A DNA stretch of 64,000 nt from JBBQCW01 sp038319025. Lineage in GTDB: Bacteria > Actinomycetota > Thermoleophilia > Solirubrobacterales > Solirubrobacteraceae. This document shows positions 8,275 through 16,513 of this stretch, in pieces (position 1 is the first letter of the stretch; each line of letters begins with the position of its first letter). The stretch is from contig JBBQCW010000007.1 in NCBI GenBank assembly GCA_038319025.1, forward strand, positions 76,570 through 140,569. The letters run 5' to 3'. The notes under the pieces were generated by a model. It was not told the origin of the DNA, ran no database searches, and was given only the letters and a program-made list of their open reading frames with translations. The position numbers and the translations under genes are program-made.

Positions 8275-11200
8275 TTAAGGAGCGATGGGGTCCGACGCGG
8301 CGCTGGGCACCGTCACCGTGCCATCGGCGTTAGTCGCGGTGACGACGAGGCGCACACGGAACCCGATGTCAGCGCTCACCGCCCGGTAGGACGACGCGGT
8401 CGCGCCGGGAATGTCGGCCCACGTCATGCCGGTGGCATCAGAGCGCTGCCAGCGCGTCGTGTACGTGATCCCAGACGCACCGGTCCAAGCACCGCCCGAG
8501 GCCTGCCGCAGCAACTGGCCCTTCTTGGCCGTCCCGCTGATCGTCGGCGGCGAACTATTCACCGGCGGGGCCCCCACGACTGCCACGGTCGGCGCAGAAG
8601 CCGTCGCAGCGAACAGACCCGACGCGTTCCCCGCCGTCACGACGACACGCAGACTGTGCCCGACATCAGCGCGCACGAGCCCGTAGCTCGACCCGGTCGC
8701 GATCGCGTCATAGCCACCGGAGCCGTTCGAGCGCTGCCACTCGTAGGCGTAACTGGTCGGCGACCCCCACCACGTCCCCGGCCGGGCGAGGAGACGCTGG
8801 CCGATCTTGGCCGTACCGGTGATCGTCGGAGCCGTCGCGTTGAACCCGTTGACGACCGTGTAGGTCGCCGTCGTGTCGCTGCTGTTGCCGACCCCGTCGA
8901 CCGCGTGCACCGTGAAGGTGTGGGTCCCGAGCGTGCTGGTGTCGATCTGCTGGCCCTTGGCCACCGGCCCGATGCACGACACCAAATGCGAACCGCCGGC
9001 ATCGGCACAACCGTAGTTCGCGTTGCGCACCTGGCCCAGGACATAGGTGCCACCGTTCACCGGCGAGGAGATCACCGCGTACGGCGGTGTGGTGTCCTCG
9101 TTGACGGTGTAGTGGACCGACTTTGACGCGGTGTTGCCAGCGCCGTCGGTCGCCGTGACCGTGAACGTGTGAGCACCCGGCGACGTGTCGATGACGGCGC
9201 CATCTGCGACCGTTCCCACACACGACGCCAGGCCCGACCCGCCCGCGTCATCGCAACTGAACCCCGCGTGAGGGATCGAGATGCCGGCCAGGTACGCGGT
9301 GCCCTCCTTCGGATTCCGCAGATCAACCGTCGGATCGGTGCTGTCGCCATACACGGAGTAGTTGACGGTCGTTGTGCTGGTCGCACCGCGTGTGCTGGTG
9401 GCGGTCACGGCGAACGACTTGGAACCTGTGCTTGCGGTGTCCACTGCGGCGCCGCTGGACACCGTGCCCACGCAGGAGGCGATCCGTGAATCCGAAGCAC
9501 ACGAGAAATCAGCGGTCACGACCGCATTCTTGAGGATGGTCGCGCTGTCGACCGGCGCATTGATCACCGGTGCAGGCATCACATCGACGACGGTGTCGCA
9601 GGTACGCGTGGTGCTGTTCCCGACCGCGTCCGTGACCGTCTGCGACGTCGAGCGCGTCCCCGCCGTCGCCGTGTCGATACTGACCGACGCCGGGGGCGAG
9701 GAGACCAACCCACTGCCGCCGTCCGAAGCGCTGATCGTGGCCTGGGCGGTGTCGCCTGCGTACACGGACGACGGGCAAGTGACGCTCAGGGATGGGCTTT
9801 TGCGGTCGACCTTGTTGCCGCCCACGGGGCCCGCCGTCGTGCAGTTGGCGACCCCGTCGCAGACCCCGCGTGAGCCCGTGGACGCCGAATCAGTCTCCGT
9901 CCCCGGCGCGACGCTCGTGGTCAGAGAGAACGACGCGTCACCGGCGTTCGACAGCCCAGAGCCTGAATCCGACGCCGTGCAGGCAATCGACACGTCCGAG
10001 TTGTGCCATACGCCATCGGCGCTCCCGCAGACCGCCGACGGAGCCTGGCGGTCGACTTTGTTGCCGCTGACCGGCCCCGCCGTCGTGCAGTTGCCGTCCA
10101 CGTCGCAGACCGACCGTGAGTCGGTGGAGGCCGACGATGAGGTCGACCCCGCGGCGACGCTGGTGGTGAGCGAGAAGGACGCATCGCCGGCGTTCGCCAG
10201 CCCGGAGCCGGCGTCCGACGCCGTGCAGGCGATGGACACATTCGACCCGTGCCACGCGGCGTCGGCAGCGGCACAGGACACCGAGGGCGCCGTGAAGTCG
10301 CCGGGCGTGATCTTCCCGACCTGAGACAGGCCGAACTCGATGAACCAGACGTTGCCATCGGCTCCTGTCGCAATGCCCTTCAGATTGGCCCCCGTGGTGA
10401 TTCCCGTCGAGAACTCGGTGACGGTGCCGCTCGGGGTGATGCGCCCGATCCGCTTCGCGCCGCCCGACGCCGTGAACCACACGTTGCCGTCCGGGCCCTT
10501 GGTGATCGAGTTGAGGTTGGAGTTAGCGGTGATCCCCGTCGAGAACTCGGTCACGGTGCCGCTCGGCGTGATGCGACCGATCTTGTTGCCGACCGTATTG
10601 TCAGATTCCGTGAACCAGAGGTTGCCGTCTGCGCCCGCGACGATCGAGTCGGGTCGGGACCCCGCCGTGATTCCAGCGGAAAACTCGGTCACGGTTCCCG
10701 TTGGTGTGATGCGTCCGATGCGACTCCCCGTCGCGCTGTTCTCGGTGAACCACAGGTTGCCGTCGGGACCTGCGGCGATTCCGTTCGGCGCAGAGCCGGC
10801 CGTGATGCCCGCCGAGAACTCCGTGATGGTCCCGGTCGGCGTGATGCGACCGATCTTGTTCGTGTTGAATTCGCCGAACCACACGTTCCCGTCGGGACCC
10901 AGGGCGATGCCCGTTGGTTTGGATGCGGCCGTCGGAATTGAGAACTCCGTGACGGTGCCGGTGGGTGTGATGCGGCCGATCTTGCTCAGACCGTTTTCAG
11001 TGAACCAGAGGTCGCCGTCAGAGCCCGTCACGATATCGCGCGGATTGGACGCCGTCGTGATTCCGGCCGAGAATTCGGTCACGACCCCGGCCGGCGTGAT
11101 GCGCCCGATCTTCGGAGTCGCCGTCTTGAATTCGGTGAACCACACGTTGCCGTCAGGGCCCGCTGCGATGCCGGCCGGCTGATTGTTGGCAGTCAGACCA

Positions 11201-11328
11201 CCGAATTCGGTGACGGTACCAGCTGCAGCTGCGGCATTGCCGGCCGTCACGGCCATCAGGACTGCGGCCAGGACAGTACCGCGGCCGATGACCCCTGCGG
11301 CTGCACCGATAAACGTGTCTTTCCTCAC
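8275..11328 (-). CDS. Giant secreted protein: Vgb-like beta-propeller plus Ig-like modules
   Basis: This is a 1017-residue exported protein. I chose GTG at 11328 because GGAGGA lies 5 nt upstream and a clean signal peptide follows (to about residue 36); the frame could open at 11352. Residues ~37-345 hold seven repeats of the type GPDGNVWFTE...KIGRITPTGT, enough for one closed propeller of the virginiamycin-B-lyase type. Next come two near-identical modules (WHxSxVSIACTASD, ~346-508), further Ig-like modules (~509-832) with CADxGGSxLxSC signatures, and two C-terminal modules with ISGTAKxGQ and WQR(S)(N/D). Lyase activity is not implied: antibiotic-cleaving Vgb is one member of a broad family. 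Its upstream region shares the regulon motif at 11401. Confidence 0.8.
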   Translation of the reverse strand: MRKDTFIGAAAGVIGRGTVLAAVLMAVTAGNAAAAAGTVTEFGGLTANNQPAGIAAGPDGNVWFTEFKTATPKIGRITPAGVVTEFSAGITTASNPRDIVTGSDGDLWFTENGLSKIGRITPTGTVTEFSIPTAASKPTGIALGPDGNVWFGEFNTNKIGRITPTGTITEFSAGITAGSAPNGIAAGPDGNLWFTENSATGSRIGRITPTGTVTEFSAGITAGSRPDSIVAGADGNLWFTESDNTVGNKIGRITPSGTVTEFSTGITANSNLNSITKGPDGNVWFTASGGAKRIGRITPSGTVTEFSTGITTGANLKGIATGADGNVWFIEFGLSQVGKITPGDFTAPSVSCAAADAAWHGSNVSIACTASDAGSGLANAGDASFSLTTSVAAGSTSSSASTDSRSVCDVDGNCTTAGPVSGNKVDRQAPSAVCGSADGVWHNSDVSIACTASDSGSGLSNAGDASFSLTTSVAPGTETDSASTGSRGVCDGVANCTTAGPVGGNKVDRKSPSLSVTCPSSVYAGDTAQATISASDGGSGLVSSPPASVSIDTATAGTRSTSQTVTDAVGNSTTRTCDTVVDVMPAPVINAPVDSATILKNAVVTADFSCASDSRIASCVGTVSSGAAVDTASTGSKSFAVTATSTRGATSTTTVNYSVYGDSTDPTVDLRNPKEGTAYLAGISIPHAGFSCDDAGGSGLASCVGTVADGAVIDTSPGAHTFTVTATDGAGNTASKSVHYTVNEDTTPPYAVISSPVNGGTYVLGQVRNANYGCADAGGSHLVSCIGPVAKGQQIDTSTLGTHTFTVHAVDGVGNSSDTTATYTVVNGFNATAPTITGTAKIGQRLLARPGTWWGSPTSYAYEWQRSNGSGGYDAIATGSSYGLVRADVGHSLRVVVTAGNASGLFAATASAPTVAVVGAPPVNSSPPTISGTAKKGQLLRQASGGAWTGASGITYTTRWQRSDATGMTWADIPGATASSYRAVSADIGFRVRLVVTATNADGTVTVPSAASDPIAP

Positions 11329-11718
11329 TGAGCTCCTCCAAGTCTGCGTCATGACCGAACTCTCCTTGAGGGCGAGCCTAGTTCCGGTCGCTGAGGCAAC
11401 GCATCGGTCAGCTGCTCAAGTTCAGGAGTTCACCGTTGTGCACATTCACCAACCCCGACGCTGTCCCGGCGCCGTCCTTACCAGGCGCCGAAGCCGCGAC
11501 TCTTCTCGCGGTGGTCCGCCGTCGAGCCTGCCAGCCTGTTTTTCGCTGGCTGCATTGGCTTGTAGCTCAGGTTTCGTCGCATCTGAATGTGCGACCAGCA
11601 CAAATTGCGAGCCCGCGGGCCTCGTTTCGCAACTTCCGTCAGCAGTTCGGGTTTCACTGTTTGCCAAGGGCTCGGAGAGCCTCAACCACGTAGATGTCGA
11701 CACAGGAGTCTGAACGCC
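11329..11718. other. 390-bp divergent intergenic region
   Basis: This region separates the minus-strand propeller gene from the plus-strand hydrolase gene. It holds the shared promoter-type element on the hydrolase-distal side (11375-11440). The remaining ~280 bp carry no gene, RNA or hairpin that I can support. Open frames crossing it lack a ribosome site and family resemblance. Confidence 0.5.
11375..11440 (-). promoter_or_regulatory. Shared activator-type promoter element, copy 1 (propeller gene)
   Basis: Read on the minus strand: CACAA (11440-11436), 12 nt, GAACTTG (11423-11417), 9 nt, CCGATGC (11407-11401), then 20 nt to a -10-like TAGGCT (11380-11375). The same four blocks at nearly the same spacing precede the genes starting at 20284, 24961 and 29755. 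No good -35 hexamer is present, which suggests activator dependence. The start codon is about 47 nt after the -10. Confidence 0.6.
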
Positions 11719-12678
11719 ATGAGCGCACCCCGGATGACACCACGAACAGAGCCGACTCGACGCCCGAGAGCCCTGGGAACGATCGCGCTGGCCGCACTTC
11801 TGATCATCGCCACCGGCGGCGCGGACACGATCGCGTCGACGTCATCGTCCTGCTCAACAGCGCCGCCGCGCAAGACGGTCGCCTACGAGCGGATCAGCGG
11901 GGTCCCGGCCGACGCCACGAGCCTCGATGTCTACGCCCCCGCCCGCCAGTGCCTCGCCTCCGGCGGCAAGGCGCCGATTGTGATGTGGGTGCACGGCGGC
12001 GGCTACGCGATCGGCGATAAGAGCAACAAGGTGAAGGACAAGATCGCGCTGTTCTCCGCCCGCGGCTGGATCTTCGTCAGCGTCAATTACAGGCTGACGA
12101 CGCCCGGGGCGCCGATGTCAGCTCGCTACCCAGACCATTATCGCGACGTCGCGGCCGCCGTGGCCTGGACCCGCTCGCACATCGCGTCGTATGGCGGCGA
12201 CCGATCACGGATCGCTGTGCTGGGCCACTCGGCAGGCGCCGACATAGTGTCGAACGTGACGACGAACCCACGCTGGCTGAAGGAGCGCAAACTGAAGCTG
12301 ACCGACGTGCGCTGCGCAGGACCGCTGGACACCGAGGGCTTTGACAAGGTCTCCGCGGACGGCTCATCAGGCGAGAAGGCCCAGTGGGTCAACGCGCTGG
12401 GCAACAATCCGAACTACGAGCGGGAGACGTCCGCCACACTGCTGATCCGGCGCGGCGCGGGAATCCCGCGGACCATCACGGTCTACCGTGGCACGCCTCG
12501 CCGGCAAGCCATCGAAAAGAACTTCGCCGACGTCCTGCGCGGCGCCGGCGTCTCCACCTCGCTCGTCGATGCGCGAACGCTGACCCACGAGCAAGTCAAC
12601 GCCCGGATCGGGGCACGCGGCGACACCACCATGACCCCGCCGCTGGTGAGCTTCCTGAAGAAATGCTTCGCAAGCTGA
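11719..12678 (+). CDS. Secreted alpha/beta-hydrolase (carboxylesterase/lipase type)
   Basis: The 319-residue protein starts at ATG 11719, with AGGAG about 10 nt upstream; the open frame reaches 11587 but that part looks non-coding. A hydrophobic segment (GTIALAALLIIATGGA) acts as a signal peptide or anchor. The oxyanion motif VHGGGYAIG and the nucleophile elbow GHSAGAD are clear. A His in THEQVN near the C-terminus fits the triad. This matches the hormone-sensitive-lipase/BD-FAE-like group of esterases. The substrate is unknown. It stands alone, with a terminator-like hairpin after it. Confidence 0.8.
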   Translation: MSAPRMTPRTEPTRRPRALGTIALAALLIIATGGADTIASTSSSCSTAPPRKTVAYERISGVPADATSLDVYAPARQCLASGGKAPIVMWVHGGGYAIGDKSNKVKDKIALFSARGWIFVSVNYRLTTPGAPMSARYPDHYRDVAAAVAWTRSHIASYGGDRSRIAVLGHSAGADIVSNVTTNPRWLKERKLKLTDVRCAGPLDTEGFDKVSADGSSGEKAQWVNALGNNPNYERETSATLLIRRGAGIPRTITVYRGTPRRQAIEKNFADVLRGAGVSTSLVDARTLTHEQVNARIGARGDTTMTPPLVSFLKKCFAS

Positions 12679-13058
12679 GCGTGGACTGGAGGAGGCGGCG
12701 GTCGCAGCCGCCGCTCCCCCGATCCGTCCGGGTTCTGAGCGGAGGGCCTCGAGGATCATCGAGGTAGTCGCGTCGACGCTCGATGGAGCCGCTCGCCCCG
12801 GTTTCGAGTCGGCGACCGTCCGGCCCTGCACCTGTCACCGCACACGATGAATGAACACACCAGCCTGCTTTACCGCAAGCTTGAGGTGCATACCCGGGCC
12901 GAAGCGTTCGCGGCGCACCGCAGTTGGACCCGACGGAAGTAACAAGAAGTTACAGCCCGGGGCCCGATGAACCCCGATCTTCGGGTTAAACCCTCGAATT
13001 GGGCGGTTGAGGGCCGCGGAAAGGTCACAGCACGAGCAACGGCCGTCAATCTGGCGGG
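12679..13058. other. 380-bp gap before the fab cluster
   Basis: This gap contains the hairpin at 12691-12717. Near the fab end there is a local AT-richer stretch with a 15-nt inverted repeat GTAAC-AAGAA-GTTAC at 12939-12953, which could be an operator for the fab genes. No gene can be supported: the open frames across it are shadows without family features. Confidence 0.45.
12691..12717 (+). terminator. GC-rich hairpin after the hydrolase gene
   Basis: GCGGCGG (12695-12701) pairs with CCGCCGC (12708-12714) around a 6-nt loop. GGAG/CTCC can extend the stem with a bulge. It sits 12 bp after the stop. There is no T-run. Confidence 0.5.
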
Positions 13059-13888
13059 GTGGCCGTCACCGCGTACCTCTTCCCCGGCCAAGGAGCGCAG
13101 CACGCTGCGGCGCTCACGAGCCGTCGAACGCCACGCTCCTGATCTCCTCGCCCTGGCCGTGGCGCTGCTGGGCCAGGAGCCTTTCTCCCGCTGCCATGAC
13201 AGCACCCGCTTCGCCCAGCCGGCGATCCTGCTGGCTGGCTCGGCCGCCTGGAGGCGGACCGCGCCGGCCGACCGTCGCGCATACGCCGGGCACTCGCTCG
13301 GCGAACTGACGGCGCTGGCCGCCGGCGGTGCCCTCGCGCACACCGACGCAGTGCGCCTGTCGGTGACACGCGGGGAGATGATGGCCCAGGCTTCCGAGCG
13401 CGCGTCGTCAGGGCATGATCGCGGTGCTGAAGGGCTCATCCAGCGAGGCGAAGGCGTTGGCCGACGATCACAACCTCGTGGTGGCCAACGACAACGCCCC
13501 CGGGCAGGTCGTCCTGTCCGGGATGCGGCCGGGTCTGGAAGCGGCCCGTCGAGAAGCACGCGAGCGCGGATGGCCCGCCATCGCGCTGAGCGTTGCCGGG
13601 GCGTTCCACTCGCCCGAGATGGCGCCCGCCCGGCAGGCGTTCGCCGCCGCTGCCGCCGCCGTCACCTGGTCGGAACCCGACGCACCCGTGATCAGCGGCC
13701 TCACCGCTCAGCGTTTCGTCGACCCGGCCAACGAACTTGTCGAGGCGATCACCGCACCGGTGCGCTGGCGGGAGGTCATGCCCGAGCTGTATCGCCACGG
13801 CGCGACTGACTTCGTCGACCTGGGCCCCGGGGACGTGCTCGCAAGGCTCGTAGAGCGCAACCCACCTGAACGCGACGTGAGCCGATGA
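13059..13888 (+). pseudogene. fabD: fabD, malonyl-CoA:ACP transacylase with two frameshifts
   Basis: FabD loads malonate onto ACP. Three reading frames together spell a recognisable FabD. AYLFPGQGAQ runs from GTG 13059 in frame one. VERHAPDLL...RFAQPAI and the nucleophile elbow GHSLGE follow in the next frame. MIAVLKG...VVANDNAPGQVVLSG, the catalytic-His segment GAFHSPEM and DLGPGDVLARLV continue to the stop at 13888 in the third. The shifts lie at about 13098-13120 and 13395-13415, both in the same direction. The first frame alone ends after 27 codons. Active-site residues survive, so inactivation looks recent; an indel sequencing error at both sites is the alternative. It opens the fab cluster and is followed by fabH, which starts 4 bp before its stop. 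Confidence 0.8.
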
Positions 13889-14892
13889 GCGTGCCTGAGC
13901 GAGGGGCCGCCACGTTACCCAAGGCCCGGCCACTGACCGGCACGGCCATCACCGGGCTCGGGACGGCCCAGCCCGACCGGCTGGTCGGAAACGAAGAAGT
14001 CGCCGCCGCCGCTGGCGTCGACGAGGCCTGGATCATCAAACGCACAGGCATCCGCTCGCGTCGCCACGCGGCCCCGGGCGACTGCCTCCACGACTTAGCC
14101 GCCCGCGCCGCCCGCGCTGCGCTGGACGACGCCGAGGTGCGCGCGGTGGACCTCGACCTCGTGCTCGTGGCGACGTGTTCGTCGGACGAGATCGTTCCGC
14201 ACACCGCGCCCCTGCTCGCCGCCGCGCTGGGCGCCGACGGAGTCGGTGCGGTGGACGTGGGCGCGGCGTGCACAGGCTTCATCGGTGCCCTGACCCTGGG
14301 CAGCGCGATGATCGAGGCCGGACGAGCGCGCGATGTCCTCGTCGTCGGAGCGGAGATGCTGGCCCGCCATGCAGACCCAGCCGATCGCGGCACCGGCCCG
14401 ATCTTTGCCGACGGTGCCGGTGCGGTGGTGCTCGGCGCCCGCTAGGGCCGGGACTCCTCGATTGGGCCCGCGTGCCTGGGCGCGGACGGGTCACTGGGTC
14501 CACTGCTGCACGCTGAACGTTCGGATGGCCTCATCCGGATGGACGGCCATGAGGTCTTTCGCCATGCGGTGGCGCGAATGGGACAGGCGGCCGAGGCAGC
14601 CTGTGCACGCGTCGGAGTTCACATACATGACTTGGAATTGCTTGTCTTTCACCAGGCCAACATGCGCATCCTGCGGGCGCTGACCGAACGCCTCGGGTTG
14701 GATCCCGAGCGCGTCGTCTGCACTATCGCCGAGCACGGCAACACCTCCGCCGCGTCGATCCCCCTCGCCCTCGGTGAGGCGCGCGAGCGCGGACTGCTGC
14801 ACGGCGGCGACCGCGTGTTGCTGGCGGCCTTCGGAGCCGGGTTCACGTGGGGCGCCACCGTCATCACCTGGGACGAGCCCGATGCGTCCTGA
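13885..14892 (+). pseudogene. fabH: fabH, beta-ketoacyl-ACP synthase III interrupted by an in-frame TAG
   Basis: FabH condenses acetyl-CoA with malonyl-ACP to start fatty-acid synthesis. The frame from ATG 13885 is full family length (335 codons), apart from one TAG at 14443-14445. All three catalytic residues remain in frame: Cys in GAACTGFIGAL, His in VFHQANMRI and Asn in AEHGNTSAA. The TAG falls between AGAVVLGA and IGPACLGADG, a surface-loop region in the family. Codons on both sides share one frame, so this is a point nonsense change rather than an indel. The ATG overlaps the fabD end by 4 bp and fabG starts 11 bp inside its 3' end. Readthrough is conceivable but nothing specific supports it. 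Confidence 0.8.
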
Positions 14893-15619
14893 CGGCGCGG
14901 TCGTCCTGGTCACCGGAGGGTCCGGCGGCATCAGCGCTGCGTGCGCGCACGCCCTGGCCGCCGACGGATGGGCCGTCGCACTCACCTATCGCTCGAACCC
15001 CACGGGCGCCGCGCTCACCGTCGAGGAAATCGAGTCAGCAGGTGGCCGAGCCCATGGCATCGCGGTCGACATCACCGATGCTGCGGCTCCACCGAAAGCG
15101 TTTGCCGCCGCACAGGAGGCGCTCGGCGGCCCGGTATTAGGCCTGGTGAACAACGCCGGGGTGCGCGCCGACGACCTCGCCGTCTCCCTGAGCGACGACG
15201 CGTGGGACCTCGTCGTGAACACCAACCTCACAGCAGCGTTCCGATTCACGCGGCAGGCGCTGAACGGCATGGTCCGAGCACGTCACGGGCGAGTGGTGAA
15301 CATCTCATCGATCGTGGGACTGCGCGCTAGCGTCGGGCAATCGGGCTACGCAGCCGCCAAGGCCGGTCTGATCGGTTTCACCCGCACCGCGGGGGCGGAG
15401 GTGGCACGCCGAGGCGTAACGGTCAACGCCGTGGCCCCCGGCCTCATAGCGACCGCGATGACCAGCGACGTCGTCGGTGAAGAGAAGGTGCGAGCGATCC
15501 CGGCGCGGCGCACCGGCACGCCCGACGAGGTCGCTGCCGGCGTCGCGTTCCTGGCCTCCGACGCCGCTTCCTACATCACGGCCACCACCCTGTTCATCGA
15601 CGGCGGCTTGTCCGCCTGA
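14882..15619 (+). CDS. fabG: 3-oxoacyl-ACP reductase FabG-type SDR
   Basis: This enzyme reduces 3-oxoacyl-ACP with NADPH. It is 245 residues and uninterrupted. NNAG, the catalytic Ser in NISSIVG, YAAAK and the C-terminal FIDGGLSA are all present. The cofactor loop reads TGGSGGIS, where the family pattern TGxxxGxG ends in Gly; the last Gly is Ser here, which is unusual and may weaken NADP binding. The start ATG 14882 lies inside the 3' end of fabH. fabG and acpP are the only whole-looking genes of this fab cluster. Confidence 0.88.
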   Translation: MRPDGAVVLVTGGSGGISAACAHALAADGWAVALTYRSNPTGAALTVEEIESAGGRAHGIAVDITDAAAPPKAFAAAQEALGGPVLGLVNNAGVRADDLAVSLSDDAWDLVVNTNLTAAFRFTRQALNGMVRARHGRVVNISSIVGLRASVGQSGYAAAKAGLIGFTRTAGAEVARRGVTVNAVAPGLIATAMTSDVVGEEKVRAIPARRTGTPDEVAAGVAFLASDAASYITATTLFIDGGLSA

Positions 15620-15634
15620 CTCAAGGAGAAACCA

Positions 15635-15883
15635 GTGAGCACCATCAGCAGCGAACACGTCGAGCAGGTCGTTATCAAGGCAATCCTGGACTTTGGCGCC
15701 GAATCGGACCAGATCAGTCGCGGCGCGAGCTTCGAGGCGCTCGACTTCGACTCGCTCGACCTGGCGGAGCTGGCTCAGATCGTCGACGAGGAGTTCGGCG
15801 TCGAACTCAAAAGCGGTGACCTGAAGAACATCAAGACCGTCGGCCAGGCAATCGACCTGATCGCCGAGCGCGCCGCAGCCTGA
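15635..15883 (+). CDS. acpP: Acyl carrier protein
   Basis: ACP carries growing acyl chains on a phosphopantetheine arm. The 82-residue acidic protein has the attachment motif FDSLDLAEL, with Ser about residue 40, and the usual helices. The start is GTG 15635 with a good AAGGAGAA site 4 nt upstream. It sits 15 bp after fabG and overlaps the next start by one base (TGATG). The sequence looks intact. It could be the phosphopantetheine acceptor for AcpS (2571-2930) even though most neighbouring enzymes are broken. Confidence 0.92.
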   Translation: MSTISSEHVEQVVIKAILDFGAESDQISRGASFEALDFDSLDLAELAQIVDEEFGVELKSGDLKNIKTVGQAIDLIAERAAA

Positions 15884-16389
15884 TGCTGCGCGAGGTCGTC
15901 ATCACAGGCGTGGGCGCCGTCACGCCGCTCGGCGCCGGCGCGCGCACGGCGTTCGAGACGAGCGCGTTCAGTTTCAAGGCGCTCGTCGCCGAACTCCACC
16001 CGCTGCTCGCCGCCGGCGAGGCACCGAGCGTTGTCGGCCTGGGCTTCGACGCAGCAGTGGCCTGGCCCGTCTATGACTGGATGGGTGTCGCCAAGGCGGC
16101 GCTCGAATCGGTGTCCCGCTACCTGGCCCGAGATCTAGGCCCTGACGGGATCCGCGTGAACCTTGTCAGCGCAGGGCCGCTGGCCACCGTGGCCGCCAGT
16201 GGAATTCCCGGCTTCGAGCAGCTCGCCGACGTCTGGCGCCGGCAGGCGCCGCGCGGCTGGGATGTCACGGACCCCGGACCAGTCGCTGACGCGGTCTGCT
16301 GGCTCGTGTCTGACCGCGCCCGATCCATCAGCGGAGAGATCCTGCACGTCGACGGCGGCTTCCATGCGATGGGCGCGCCACTGCGATGA
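15883..16389 (+). pseudogene. fabF'-'fabI deletion chimera
   Basis: The single 168-codon frame joins two different enzymes. Codons 1 to about 25 (MLREVVITGVGAVTPLGAG...) are the N-terminus of beta-ketoacyl-ACP synthase II (FabF). From about codon 28 on it is the C-terminal part of an InhA/FabI-type enoyl-ACP reductase: SVVGLGFDA-like strand, VAWPVYDWMGVAK with the Tyr and Lys of the active site, IRVNLVSAGPL and HVDGGFHAMGA. The whole FabF catalytic domain and the FabI nucleotide-binding half are missing. An in-frame deletion of roughly 1.5 kb between adjacent fabF and fabI genes would produce this. Neither activity is expected. Start coupling to acpP (TGATG) is retained. Confidence 0.85.
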
Positions 16390-16451
16390 TCCTGCTCACT
16401 GGCGCCACCGGCGATCTCGGCACGCTCGTCCTCGCCCGGCTCCTCCGGTAA
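16386..16451 (+). pseudogene. 21-codon remnant of an NmrA/SDR-type oxidoreductase
   Basis: The ATG overlaps the chimera stop (ATGA). The frame reads the first Rossmann strand and glycine loop of an NAD(P)-binding epimerase/NmrA-like protein (LLTGATGDLGTLV), then stops at TAA 16449-16451. A strong hairpin begins 4 bp later. It looks like the surviving 5' end of a sixth gene of the cluster, removed by a deletion. Confidence 0.6.
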
Positions 16452-16455
16452 ACCA

Positions 16456-16487
16456 CCACGTGCACGGGATGTCTCCCGTGCACGTGG
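16456..16487. terminator. Perfect 14-bp hairpin between convergent genes
   Basis: CCACGTGCACGGGA (16456-16469) and its exact reverse complement (16474-16487) flank the tetraloop TGTC. It separates the plus-strand fab remnant from the minus-strand esterase gene ending at 16514, so it can serve both directions. Confidence 0.75.
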
Positions 16488-16513
16488 CCCTGCTTGTGCG
16501 GACCCGCGCGCGA

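Noticed and set aside
13098..13415. Programmed ribosomal frameshifting in fabD
   Set aside because: No slippery heptamer, stem-loop or family precedent; two shifts would be needed.
14443..14445. TAG as programmed readthrough or pyrrolysine codon
   Set aside because: Neighbouring fab genes carry unrelated lesions, no special context is visible, and FabH is not a pyrrolysine protein; simple nonsense mutation is more economical.
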